A stretch of 19,175 nucleotides of DNA from Ferrovaceae bacterium (GTDB lineage Bacteria > Pseudomonadota > Gammaproteobacteria > Burkholderiales > Ferrovaceae), in NCBI GenBank assembly GCA_027457225.1, contig DAIDTL010000006.1, positions 1-19,175 of the forward strand, read 5' to 3'. This document shows positions 1-8,309 of the stretch, piece after piece. Under the pieces are notes generated by a model. The model was not told the DNA's origin. It saw only the letters and a program-made list of their open reading frames with translations, and made no database searches. Numbering within the stretch: position 1 is the first letter of the stretch; each line of letters starts with the position of its first letter. Position numbers and translations under genes: made by a program.

Positions 1-1248
1 CTGGAAGAGGAAATTCAAAAACTGGAGGTGGAATATGCTGACCTGGAAGAAATATGGAAGGCTGAAAAGGCCGAGGTTCAGGGAACACAGCATGTTAAGG
101 AGGAGTTGGACCGGGTTAAGGCCGATATGGAATTTGCTCAGCGCAAGGGAGATTTGCAGAAGGCCTCCGAGCTGAAGTACGGGCGGATTCCACAACTCGA
201 AGCCCAATTGAGACAAAGCGATCAACAAGCGCCCTCAACCATGCCAAATCGTCTGTTGCGAACCCAGGTGGGTGCCGAGGAAATTGCCGAGGTGGTTTCC
301 CGCGCAACTGGTATCCCTGTGTCCAAAATGATGGAAGGTGAACGCGAGAAACTATTGCATATGGAAGACCAATTGCATCAGCGTGTGGTGGGTCAGGATG
401 AAGCAGTTCGTCTGGTGTCGGATGCGATTCGCCGCTCACGGTCGGGGTTGAGCGATTCAAGTAAGCCCTACGGGTCATTCCTCTTTCTAGGACCTACCGG
501 TGTGGGAAAAACCGAGCTGTGCAAAGCGCTTGCAGGGTTTTTATTCGACTCCGAGGAACATTTGATTCGCATCGACATGTCTGAATTCATGGAAAAACAC
601 TCTGTAGCGCGCCTTATTGGAGCTCCTCCAGGATATGTGGGCTATGAGGAAGGGGGTTATCTCACCGAAGCGGTGCGTCGCAAACCCTACGCTGTGATTC
701 TTCTGGATGAGGTGGAAAAGGCACATCCCGATGTGTTCAATGTGTTGCTGCAGGTTCTGGATGACGGTCGCATGACGGACGGTCAAGGACGTACGGTGGA
801 TTTCAAGAATACGGTGATCGTAATGACTTCCAATCTGGGTTCCCAGATGATTCAACAGATGTCAGGTGATGATTACGCTGTCATCAAGCTGGCCGTGATG
901 GCTGAAGTCAAAACCCATTTTCGCCCGGAATTCGTCAATCGAATTGACGAAATTGTGGTGTTTCATGCGTTGGGTACCCATCAGGTCAAGGCTATTGCAC
1001 GTATCCAGTTGCAGTACCTTAAAGCTCGACTGGAAAAGATGGATTTGGGGCTGGAAGTTTCCGATGATGCGCTGGCCAAGTTGGCCGATACCGGTTTTGA
1101 TCCGGTTTATGGTGCGCGTCCCCTCAAGCGCGCCATTCAGGCAGAAATTGAAAATCCATTGGCCAAGCAGATTCTGCAGGGGCACTTCAAACCCAAAGAC
1201 ACGGTTCGGGTCGTGCTGTCCGGCGGAAAAATCAGTTTTTCTGCATGA
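1..1248 (+). CDS. clpB: ATP-dependent disaggregase ClpB, C-terminal half (5' end outside window)
   Basis: The frame is open from base 1, so the gene begins left of the window; 415 sense codons are present. They align end to end with about residues 443-857 of the 857-residue E. coli ClpB. The first ~80 codons are the charged coiled-coil M-domain (LEEEIQKL, EEIWKAEK, GDLQKASELKYG). The second AAA+ module follows, with Walker A GPTGVGKT at bases 490-513, Walker B VILLDEVEKAH near 694-726, the pore-loop segment APPGYVGYEEGG, and sensor-2 GARPLKRAI near the end. ClpB is a cytosolic hexamer that extracts polypeptides from aggregates together with DnaK/DnaJ/GrpE. The end is intact (TGA 1246-1248). 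Nothing can be said about its promoter. Identity is essentially certain; the part seen has no lesion. Confidence 0.97.
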   Translation: MEEEIQKLEVEYADLEEIWKAEKAEVQGTQHVKEELDRVKADMEFAQRKGDLQKASELKYGRIPQLEAQLRQSDQQAPSTMPNRLLRTQVGAEEIAEVVSRATGIPVSKMMEGEREKLLHMEDQLHQRVVGQDEAVRLVSDAIRRSRSGLSDSSKPYGSFLFLGPTGVGKTELCKALAGFLFDSEEHLIRIDMSEFMEKHSVARLIGAPPGYVGYEEGGYLTEAVRRKPYAVILLDEVEKAHPDVFNVLLQVLDDGRMTDGQGRTVDFKNTVIVMTSNLGSQMIQQMSGDDYAVIKLAVMAEVKTHFRPEFVNRIDEIVVFHALGTHQVKAIARIQLQYLKARLEKMDLGLEVSDDALAKLADTGFDPVYGARPLKRAIQAEIENPLAKQILQGHFKPKDTVRVVLSGGKISFSA

Positions 1249-1440
1249 TCGGGTGGATTTTGGGTTGACAGGGCGGGCTGGCCAGGCGGAAAATTGCGGT
1301 CTTTACAGCACTCGAGGGTGATCCATCTTGGATTGTTCCAGTCAACGCAGTTCTAATACTACTGGTCAGCTCGGAATTCCATTGTCATGACGCTGTAATC
1401 GTCTAGTGACTCAGTTCCGGGATTCCGGAATTGAGGTTTT
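1249..1440. promoter_or_regulatory. clpB-mgtA intergenic region with several small dyads
   Basis: These 192 bases separate clpB from mgtA and hold no ORF of note. A TTGACA box occurs at 1265-1270, but nothing resembling a -10 lies 16-18 bases beyond it. TAATAC at 1354-1359 is a fair -10 without a good -35. Three perfect palindromes cluster close to mgtA: GGAATTCC (1373-1380), GTCATGAC (1384-1391) and ATTCCGGAAT (1422-1431). The last is preceded by a direct TTCCGG copy at 1415-1420. No hairpin followed by a T-run, which would mark a clpB terminator, is evident. The mgtA promoter is presumably here, but its position is not settled. Confidence 0.4.
1422..1436 (+). promoter_or_regulatory. Palindrome abutting the mgtA ribosome binding site
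   Basis: ATTCCGGAAT (1422-1431) is a perfect 10-base palindrome ending two bases before GAGG (1433-1436), the likely Shine-Dalgarno of mgtA, which sits 4 bases from the ATG. Adjacent TTCCGG (1415-1420) could pair with CCGGAA (1425-1430). Either structure would lie next to the ribosome binding site, so it could be an operator or affect translation. This is seen in sequence only; function is inference. Confidence 0.3.
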
Positions 1441-4140
1441 ATGGCGTATATCACCGAATTCATCACCCGGCTAGCCAGCCGTCGCCCACTGTCTGAGGCT
1501 GTCAACGCTAAAGTTTCCAGTTTGCTCCTCGAAGTTTCCAGCTCGGATGCGGAAATTGCTTTGCGACGCATGGATAGTTCTCCTGATGGATTGCTCGATC
1601 GGGAATCAGAAGATCGTCTGCTGATCTACGGCCCCAATGCCATCGTGCATGAAAAGCACAGAAATCCTGTATGGCAACTGCTGTTCTATTTCAAGAATCC
1701 GCTTAATATCCTGTTGTTGACCTTGTCTGCCCTGTCGTTCTATCTGGGGGATACCGAGGCAGCCACGATTATTGCCATCATGGTGGCGCTTAGCGTTACC
1801 CTGACTTTCGTACAGGAATATCGTTCCAGTCATGCGGCGGAACGGTTGCGCGCCATGGTTAGCACGACTGCTACCGTCCTGCGCAAAGATCGTCGGAGCG
1901 GAGTACCGGACGAGGTCAATCGTTATTTCAACATTCATCTGACACCCCATGGTCCGCAACGGCGGGAGGTGCCTATTGACACCCTGGTGCCTGGAGATGT
2001 GATCCAGTTGTCAGCGGGAGACATGATTCCAGCAGACGTGCGGTTGCTTACAGCCAAGGACCTTTTCATCAATCAATCCTCCCTGACAGGCGAAGCGCTT
2101 CCTGTGGAAAAATTTTCGAGTTTGGAAATCGTAAAGGGGAAAGATCCGCTTCAATTGGGAAACATCTGCTTCATGGGAACCAATGTGGTCAGCGGCACGG
2201 CTACGGCGGTGGTTGTGCTGACCGGTTCAGATACCTATTTTGGCGCTCTGGCACAGATGGTCAGCGGTGAACGCCAGCTCACTAGTTTTGACCGAGGTAT
2301 TAATCAGTTCACCTGGTTGATGATTCGTTTCATCTTGGTGATGACCCCACTGGTATTTCTGATTAACGGGCTCACTAAGGGAGACTGGATGGAGGCATTT
2401 CTCTTTTCCATGGCCATAGCAGTGGGGCTGACCCCGGAAATGCTGCCAATGATCGTGACGGTCAATCTGGGCAAAGGTGCCCTTGCCATGTCTCGCAAAA
2501 AAGTTATCGTTAAACGTCTCAATTCGATTCAAAACTTTGGGGCCATGGATGTGTTGTGCACCGACAAGACGGGCACGCTGACTCAAGACAAAATCATTCT
2601 TGAAAAGCATGTGGATATCTACGGACACGAAAACGAAGATGTCCTAGAATATGCTTACCTCAACAGTTTCCATCAATCCGGTTTGAAGAATCTGCTGGAT
2701 GTGGCCGTACTCGAATATGCCGGGCTTAATGACCAATTGCGTGCCGGTGCCAACTATCGAAAAGTGGATGAGATTCCATTCGATTTTCAAAGGCGCCGGA
2801 TGTCTGTGGTGGTGGAGGGAAAGAACCGCCATCTGTTAATCTGTAAGGGCGCAGTGGAAGAAGTGTTTTCCTGTTGTACGCGTGCTGAGGTCAACGGGCA
2901 GTCAGTTGCTCTTGACCCTTCTCATCTGGACAAGTTGGTTCAAGTGACGCGTGAACTCAACGAAGACGGGTTCCGGGTGATTGCTATCGCCTACAAGGAA
3001 ACGCCTGCCACAACCATCACCTACAACGTTAAAGACGAGTCCGATCTGGTGTTAGTGGGGTACATCGCATTTCTGGATCCGCCCAAGGACAGTGCACGCG
3101 AAGCTCTCGCCGCACTTCATCGGCATGGTGTGACAGTCAAGATCCTTACGGGTGACAATGAAGTTGTGACGCGCAAAGTTTGTCATGATGTTGGTCTCAA
3201 GGTGGGCCAGATCTTATTGGGGGCAGACCTCGAAGCCATGACGGATGAGCAACTTGCGACCGCCACAGAAAATGTAGTCGTCTTTGCCAAGCTCTCCCCA
3301 GCCCAAAAAGCTCGCGTCATCAAGGCGTTGCATTTGCGTGGTCATGTTGTGGGGTTTTTGGGAGACGGCATCAACGATGGGCCCGCATTGAAAGCTGCCG
3401 ACGTAGGAATCTCCGTGGACACTGCTGTGGACATCGCCAAGGAGTCTGCTGACATCATCTTGCTGGAAAAAAGTCTGATGGTGCTGGAAGAGGGGGTGAT
3501 CGAGGGGCGAAAAGTGTTTGGCAACATTATCAAGTACATCAAAATGGGAGCCAGCTCCAATTTTGGCAACATGTTTAGCGTGTTGGGTGCTAGCGCCTGG
3601 TTGCCATTCCTCCCTATGCAGGCCATCCAGGTACTGACCAATAATCTTCTTTATGATTTTTCCCAGACGGCAATCCCCACAGATCACGTGGATGAAGAAT
3701 ACATTGCCAAACCCCGGCGCTGGGATATCGCCAATATTACGCGTTTCATGCTGATGTTAGGCCCCATCAGTTCGATCTTTGACTACGCCACTTTTGCGAT
3801 CATGTATTTTTTGTTCAAGGCCAATACCGTGGCAGGAGCACCCTTGTTTCAAACCGCATGGTTTGTGGAGTCATTGCTCTCCCAGACACTGATCATTCAT
3901 ATCATCCGCACCGGACGCATTCCATTTGTGCAAAGCCGTGCAAGTCTGCCACTCGTCCTGACCAGCATCGTCATCTGCACGGTTGGGATCTGGCTGCCTT
4001 ATTCTTACTTTGCCCATGTGCTGGGCTTTATACCGTTGCCACTGCAGTTCTGGCCCTATTTGATTGGCATTCTGCTGGGGTATCTCACACTCGCACATTT
4101 GATGAAATCCTGGTTCGTTCGTCGTTACGGGTTAAACTGA
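1441..4140 (+). CDS. mgtA: Magnesium-translocating P-type ATPase MgtA
   Basis: This 899-residue protein matches the length of E. coli MgtA (898) and is similar along its whole length. It is a P3B-type inner-membrane ATPase that brings Mg2+ into the cytoplasm at the expense of ATP. Visible signatures are the actuator SLTGE loop near residue 217, TPEMLP in membrane helix 4 (331-336), the phosphorylation motif DKTGTLT with Asp375, the TGD loop (570-572) and the hinge GDGINDG (641-647). The C-terminus carries the further membrane helices typical of P2/P3 pumps. The hinge has Gly where E. coli has Ala (GDGINDA). The ATG at 1441 follows GAGG at 1433 and gives the expected short polar N-tail. The gene lies 4 bases ahead of the helicase reading frame, so the two are probably cotranscribed. 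Low Mg2+ or PhoP-type control is usual for the family, but no site for it is recognisable here. Confidence 0.97.
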   Translation: MAYITEFITRLASRRPLSEAVNAKVSSLLLEVSSSDAEIALRRMDSSPDGLLDRESEDRLLIYGPNAIVHEKHRNPVWQLLFYFKNPLNILLLTLSALSFYLGDTEAATIIAIMVALSVTLTFVQEYRSSHAAERLRAMVSTTATVLRKDRRSGVPDEVNRYFNIHLTPHGPQRREVPIDTLVPGDVIQLSAGDMIPADVRLLTAKDLFINQSSLTGEALPVEKFSSLEIVKGKDPLQLGNICFMGTNVVSGTATAVVVLTGSDTYFGALAQMVSGERQLTSFDRGINQFTWLMIRFILVMTPLVFLINGLTKGDWMEAFLFSMAIAVGLTPEMLPMIVTVNLGKGALAMSRKKVIVKRLNSIQNFGAMDVLCTDKTGTLTQDKIILEKHVDIYGHENEDVLEYAYLNSFHQSGLKNLLDVAVLEYAGLNDQLRAGANYRKVDEIPFDFQRRRMSVVVEGKNRHLLICKGAVEEVFSCCTRAEVNGQSVALDPSHLDKLVQVTRELNEDGFRVIAIAYKETPATTITYNVKDESDLVLVGYIAFLDPPKDSAREALAALHRHGVTVKILTGDNEVVTRKVCHDVGLKVGQILLGADLEAMTDEQLATATENVVVFAKLSPAQKARVIKALHLRGHVVGFLGDGINDGPALKAADVGISVDTAVDIAKESADIILLEKSLMVLEEGVIEGRKVFGNIIKYIKMGASSNFGNMFSVLGASAWLPFLPMQAIQVLTNNLLYDFSQTAIPTDHVDEEYIAKPRRWDIANITRFMLMLGPISSIFDYATFAIMYFLFKANTVAGAPLFQTAWFVESLLSQTLIIHIIRTGRIPFVQSRASLPLVLTSIVICTVGIWLPYSYFAHVLGFIPLPLQFWPYLIGILLGYLTLAHLMKSWFVRRYGLN

Positions 4141-4144
4141 CACG

Positions 4145-6142
4145 ATGAATGACATGACTCGGGTATTTGGCGAAGCAGGACCGCTTGCCAGATCCCTACC
4201 AGGCTACCGCATCCGCGCTGGTCAAATCGATCTTGCGCAAACCATCCACTCAGCCATCCATTCCAATCAATCACTGATTGCCGAAGCTGGTACGGGTACC
4301 TGAAAGACCTTCTCCAATCTGGTTCCGGCGCTTCTTTCCGGGGGGAAGGTGATCATCTCCACGGGCACTAAAACACTCCAGGACCAATTGTTTAATCGGG
4401 ATATCCCAACCTTGCGCGCGATACTTCAGGTGCCGGTGACGGTGGCTTTGCTGAAAGGGCGTTCCAACTACATCTGTCATTATCATCTGGAGCAAACGCT
4501 GCGGGAAGGGCACCTGCGCGAACGCGCGGAGATCGTGCACCTGCACCAGGTGGCAGCCTTTGCTGAATCCAGTACGAGCGGGGATATTGCAGAACTCACA
4601 ACAATTCCTGAACACTCCGGGATTTGGCGCCAAGTGACCTCCACTCGCGACAACTGCCTGGGCCAGGAATGTCCACACCACGGCAAATGCTTTGTCTTGA
4701 ACGCACGCAAGGAAGCGCAACAGGCGGATCTCGTTGTTGTTAATCATCACCTGTTTTTTGCCGACGTAATGTTGCGGGACGAAGGAGCGGGCGAACTGCT
4801 ACCTCAGGCAAACACGGTCATTTTGGATGAGGCGCATCAATTGCCAGAGACTGCGACAGTTTTCTTTGGGCGGACGCTGTCTACCAGCCTGCTTATTGAG
4901 CTGGGGCGCGATGCCATTGCTGAAGCGTTGAATGCTTCGGCTGAATTTCGGGACATTCCCGATGCGGCACTGGCCTTGGAAAAGTCATCGAAAGACCTGC
5001 GTTTGGCTCTTCCGCTCAAGGAAGGGCGTTTGGCTTACGATCAAGTGAAGCGTTATGAAGGGTTTGTTCCAGCATTGGATCAAGTGGTCGCTCGGCTTGA
5101 TTCATTACATACTCTGGTGGTACAGCAGGCCGAGCGTTCAGAAGGTCTGCATGCGGTTGCCTTACGTACCCAAGCCTTGCTGGAACAGGCGCGATCCTGG
5201 CAGAAAGAGGATGAAGGCTCCGATCAAATCCGCTGGCTGGAGTGCTTAAGCCAGTCCCTGCACCTCAATCTTACGCCGTTGTCCCTGGCAGACACTTTTA
5301 AGGCACACTGGGATGCAGCCCAAAAATCGTGGATCTTTACTTCGGCCACTCTCTCGGTTAACGGTGATTTTAAACATTATCAACAGGAGATGGGCCTAAC
5401 CGATATCAAGGCACTCTCCTGGGATAGTCCCTTTGACTATGCCACGCAATCTCTACTGTATGTACCTCAAGGGTTACCCCAACCGAACACGCCGGACTAC
5501 ACCGTAGCCGTCGTCGAAGCTGTATTGCCTGTGCTGCAAGCCAGCGCTGGCCGTGCGTTCATACTCTTTACCAGTCATCGCGCATTGAAGGAGGCCCACG
5601 AAATTCTCAAGTTACGCTTTGAAACTTTGGGGCTGTCATACCCATTGTTCATCCAGGGAGAAACCAGCCGTTCAGAGTTGCTCAACCGCTTCCGTCAGGC
5701 AGAGCATGGAGTGCTGCTCGGTTCGAGTTCATTCTGGGAAGGAGTAGACGTCAAAGGCGAGGCATTGTCTGTGGTGATCATCGATAAACTCCCCTTTTCG
5801 CCACCGGACGATCCAGTGTTGGCTGCCCGTATTGAAGAGATCAATCGTCAGGGACGCAATGCGTTTATGGAGTACCAACTACCCAGAGCGGTCATTGCGC
5901 TCAAACAAGGAGCGGGCCGATTGATTCGGGATGAACAGGATCGTGGCTTACTGATGATCTGCGATCCGAGATTACTGGGAAAGCCCTATGGACGGAGAAT
6001 CTGGATGAGTTTGCCACCCATGCGACGGACACGAATATTGGCTGAGGTTCAGGAGTTTTTCGGGACTTCAACCGCCTCAACTCTGGAGGGGGCTTCAGGG
6101 GAGAGTGGCAATTCGATGCGCGCCTCCAGTCCGCCGCCTTGA
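4145..6142 (+). pseudogene. yoaA: YoaA/DinG-type XPD-like DNA helicase interrupted by TGA in Walker A
   Basis: Read through one in-frame TGA (4301-4303, codon 53), this frame gives a 665-residue superfamily-2 helicase close in length to E. coli YoaA (636). The translation around the stop is AEAGTGT-stop-KTF where the family has AEAGTGTGKTF, so a single GGA-to-TGA change removes the P-loop glycine. Everything else looks intact. Four Fe-S cluster cysteines (111, 171, 176, 182) sit in the YIC and NCLGQECPHHGKC segments, DEAH is at 228-231, and motif VI QGAGRLIR is at 588-595. About 612 further codons are open. A downstream GTG at 4349 with a G-rich leader could restart translation, but the product would lack the P-loop. 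YoaA-family proteins unwind DNA 5'-3' during replication repair. The last ~30 residues lie over the 3' end of envZ and look non-conserved. It may be a recent pseudogene or a sequencing error. Confidence 0.85.
4289..4309 (+). other. Walker A P-loop containing the in-frame TGA
   Basis: The seven codons read G-T-G-T-stop-K-T. The frame on both sides is unbroken, so the difference is a substitution rather than an indel. TGA is a stop for most other genes in this window (for example clpB, mgtA, tsaB, bipA and moaE), so reading it as glycine by an altered genetic code is not supported. Confidence 0.95.
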
Positions 6143-7407
6143 CGTGGCAGCAGTTTGAAAGTGCCATGATGCATGCGAATGACACGATCCACGATGGCCA
6201 GTCCTAAGCCGGCACCTGGGTGGCCACTGCGGGATGACTCCCTGCGGGTAAATGGCTGAATCAGGCGCATGACTTCGTGGGGAGGGATGCCTTCCCCACG
6301 ATCCAGGACGGATAGCCGAACATGATCCGGAAAAGTTTCGGTACGAATGGTGATGGGTGGTGCACCATACCGCAAGGCATTTTCCACCAGGTTGGTCACA
6401 ACCCGCTCGATGGCCCGCTCGTTAATGAGAATATCCGGAGTGTCCCGTAGTTCGAAAGTGACGGGATAGTTTCTGGCCAGGAATCGTTCCTGGTTGACCC
6501 GAACCACTTCATTGACGTTGCCAAAATTGAGCCAGTGGTGGGGGTTGTCACGGGCAAAATCAAGAAACTGGTTGATGATCCGGTCAATCTCTTCCAGATC
6601 CTGCACCATGGGCTCCAAGGTTATGGAATCCGGAGGTGGCAACATTTCAAGCGCCAAACGTAGTCGTGATAATGGAGTGCGCAAATCATGCGAGACTCCC
6701 GCTAGCATGATGGTACGGTTGGACTCAAACTCGCGTAATGCTTTCTGCATCGTGTTGAAAGCAAGGCTTAGCGAGCGGATTTCCTTTGGCCCTCCTGATT
6801 CAGCAACCAAGGCAGGAGTCTGTCCTTCTGCAATGCTGTGGGCCGCTCGTGTCAGTGCGCGCAGTGGTTTGTTGATGCGTCGAACGCCCCAGTACACCAC
6901 TACCACCGAGACAAAGATCACTAACACCAGCATGATGCCCCACTTGACCGGGAAGCCTGAGTCAAACCGTTGCCGTTGCGTGGCATACCAGTATTCTCGA
7001 TTGGGTGTTTCGAGGGAAATCCAGATTTCCGGCGCGTCGCTACGATCCGAAACCAGGATTTGTGAAGCCGGCGAGATCAGCCTGCGCAGTCGTTCTTCCA
7101 GGTGGGATAAGCGGCTGTCAGGGTCGGGAGGACTTCCTGCTTGGGCATTGGGTAGAGCAGGCAGGATCTTGGCTCCTTCACTATCCACAAAATCTCTGAT
7201 GAACAGCGCACGTTGTTCATCAGAGAGCAATGCCAGAGTGGCTACGATGGTTTGAATATGATTGGCCCGGTCATCCAGTGCGCGTTCTAGCAAGGGTCTG
7301 ACATAAAACTGGCGGATTACGAAAGTGGTTGCCAGTTGAGTCAGGATGACCGTCAGGATGATGACAAGAACTGTACGACCAAGCAGTGAACGAGGAAAAA
7401 GGGTCAT
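6049..7407 (-). CDS. envZ: EnvZ-type sensor histidine kinase
   Basis: This is a 452-residue inner-membrane sensor kinase (E. coli EnvZ has 450). The order is a short cytoplasmic tail, TM1 (about 11-30), a periplasmic sensor of about 120 residues, TM2 (about 156-175), HAMP, and a dimerisation/phosphoacceptor domain with AGVSHDLRTPLSRLR containing His240. The ATP-binding domain has an N box (339-343), DRGEGI (369-374) and GAGLGLAI (398-405). It autophosphorylates on His240 and passes the phosphate to the OmpR-like regulator encoded just upstream. The start ATG overlaps the ompR stop by 4 bases (ATGA), giving translational coupling. The final ~31 codons overlap the 3' end of the convergent helicase by 94 bases; the region past ARIELPL is a non-conserved tail. 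What it senses here cannot be read from sequence, although osmolarity is the classic EnvZ signal. Confidence 0.94.
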   Translation of the reverse strand: MTLFPRSLLGRTVLVIILTVILTQLATTFVIRQFYVRPLLERALDDRANHIQTIVATLALLSDEQRALFIRDFVDSEGAKILPALPNAQAGSPPDPDSRLSHLEERLRRLISPASQILVSDRSDAPEIWISLETPNREYWYATQRQRFDSGFPVKWGIMLVLVIFVSVVVVYWGVRRINKPLRALTRAAHSIAEGQTPALVAESGGPKEIRSLSLAFNTMQKALREFESNRTIMLAGVSHDLRTPLSRLRLALEMLPPPDSITLEPMVQDLEEIDRIINQFLDFARDNPHHWLNFGNVNEVVRVNQERFLARNYPVTFELRDTPDILINERAIERVVTNLVENALRYGAPPITIRTETFPDHVRLSVLDRGEGIPPHEVMRLIQPFTRRESSRSGHPGAGLGLAIVDRVIRMHHGTFKLLPRQGGGLEARIELPLSPEAPSRVEAVEVPKNS

Positions 7408-8135
7408 GGAGTGTCGTCAGGGACGAACACGTAGCCAAACCCCCAAATGGTCTGGATGTAGCGCGGTTTTCCCGAATCTTCTTCGATCAGGCGCCGCAGT
7501 CTTGAAATCTGGACGTCAATGCTGCGATCGAAGACCTCATGTTCCCGTCCTCGGGCCATGTCCATGAGCTTTTCGCGGGACAGCGGATCCCTTGGATGAC
7601 TGGCCAGGACGCGTAGCAGGGCATATTCGCCACTGGTCAAATTGATCGGGATCGAGTTTTTGGCCAGAGTGCGGTTAGCCAAATTGAATTCAAAGGGGCC
7701 AAATCGAATCGTGGTTTGACCGTCATTCAGGGTGCCTGGCGCGCCAGGGAGTGTGGATGCGGGCTGGCGCCGCAATACCGCATGAATCCGGGCCAGCAAT
7801 TCTCGCGGGTTGAAAGGTTTTGAGATGTAGTCGTCGGCCCCCATTTCAAGCCCCATGATCCGATCCACATCGTCCCCCATGGCCGTAAGCATGACAATTG
7901 GAATATTGTTCGAACTGGCACGGATGCGGCGGCAGATGCTTAATCCATCCTCACCGGGCAGCATGAGGTCGAGCACTAGGAGATCGAAGCGCTCACGAGC
8001 CATCAGACGGCCCAGTGCGGCGGCGTCTGGGACTGCATCAACGGTAAATCCCTGCTCCGTCAGATAGCGTTTGAGGAGTTCCCGAAGACGCATGTCGTCG
8101 TCTAGAACCAGTATTTTTTGGGGTCGTTTTTCCAT
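7404..8135 (-). CDS. ompR: OmpR-family response regulator
   Basis: This 243-residue two-domain transcription factor (E. coli OmpR has 239) has a receiver domain at residues 6-120. It carries the acidic pocket DDD (12-14), the phosphoacceptor Asp56 in LVLDLMLPGEDG, Thr84 and Lys106 (SKPF). A short linker leads to a C-terminal winged-helix DNA-binding domain (about 145-240) that includes SREKLMDMARGREHE and the RLIEED...YIQTIWGFGYVF segment. It is phosphorylated by the adjacent EnvZ and then binds promoter DNA, typically of porin and envelope genes. It is the first gene of a two-gene operon running leftwards, divergent from tsaB across 174 bases. The start at 8135 gives the usual OmpR N-terminus. 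Confidence in the family is very high; strict orthology with OmpR is supported by the EnvZ partner. Confidence 0.95.
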   Translation of the reverse strand: MEKRPQKILVLDDDMRLRELLKRYLTEQGFTVDAVPDAAALGRLMARERFDLLVLDLMLPGEDGLSICRRIRASSNNIPIVMLTAMGDDVDRIMGLEMGADDYISKPFNPRELLARIHAVLRRQPASTLPGAPGTLNDGQTTIRFGPFEFNLANRTLAKNSIPINLTSGEYALLRVLASHPRDPLSREKLMDMARGREHEVFDRSIDVQISRLRRLIEEDSGKPRYIQTIWGFGYVFVPDDTP

Positions 8136-8309
8136 CGTGTCGATGTTAACTGGGTTCGCCGGTTCAGCGGTGTCAATTTGTAACGATTGGAACTCATCCA
8201 GGAACAGTTTAGCTGATCTGAACCAGCCCGGAACAAGCCATACAGATGTATCATCCCTCTTAATATCCTGCCGCTCCAGGCAGGATATTGCAAGATATGG
8301 AGCAAGAAG
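8136..8309. promoter_or_regulatory. Divergent ompR / tsaB intergenic region
   Basis: These 174 bases lie between two diverging operons, so they must hold promoters for both. No canonical -35/-10 pair stands out. On the minus strand TTGACA occurs at 8176-8171, but it is so close to the ompR start that the transcript would be nearly leaderless. The right half contains two dyads: ATACA-GA-TGTAT at 8240-8251, and a perfect 11-bp inverted repeat at 8262-8289 near tsaB. Confidence 0.5.
8262..8289 (+). repeat. Perfect 11-bp inverted repeat upstream of tsaB
   Basis: AATATCCTGCC (8262-8272) and GGCAGGATATT (8279-8289) are exact reverse complements separated by GCTCCA. In RNA this would be a stable hairpin in the tsaB leader, ending 9 bases before the GGAG ribosome binding site (8299-8302). 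Neither strand has a T-run after the stem, so it does not look like an intrinsic terminator. It could be an operator dyad or a leader hairpin. Confidence 0.75.

Noticed and set aside
1265..1295. Sigma-70 promoter from TTGACA upstream of mgtA
   Set aside because: No acceptable -10 hexamer lies at 16-18 bases, so a perfect -35 alone is not enough.
3214..3687. 157-codon antisense frame in mgtA
   Set aside because: Complement of the conserved hinge region of the ATPase; no independent coding evidence.
4301..4303. TGA read as glycine through an altered genetic code (as in SR1/Gracilibacteria)
   Set aside because: TGA terminates clpB, mgtA, envZ, ompR, tsaB, rimI, bipA, rmuC and moaE at the family-expected positions in this same window, and no other gene has an internal TGA.
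4301..4340. Selenocysteine insertion at the helicase TGA
   Set aside because: Sec has no known role at a P-loop glycine and I see no clear SECIS-like hairpin directly downstream. The position is invariant Gly in the family.
6494..7255. 253-codon open frame on the plus strand opposite envZ
   Set aside because: It lies wholly antisense to a well-supported kinase, has no recognisable domain, and has the Arg/Ser-rich composition typical of shadow frames.
8262..8289. Intrinsic terminator
   Set aside because: The stem is strong but no T-run follows on either strand, and it lies between divergent genes where no terminator is needed.
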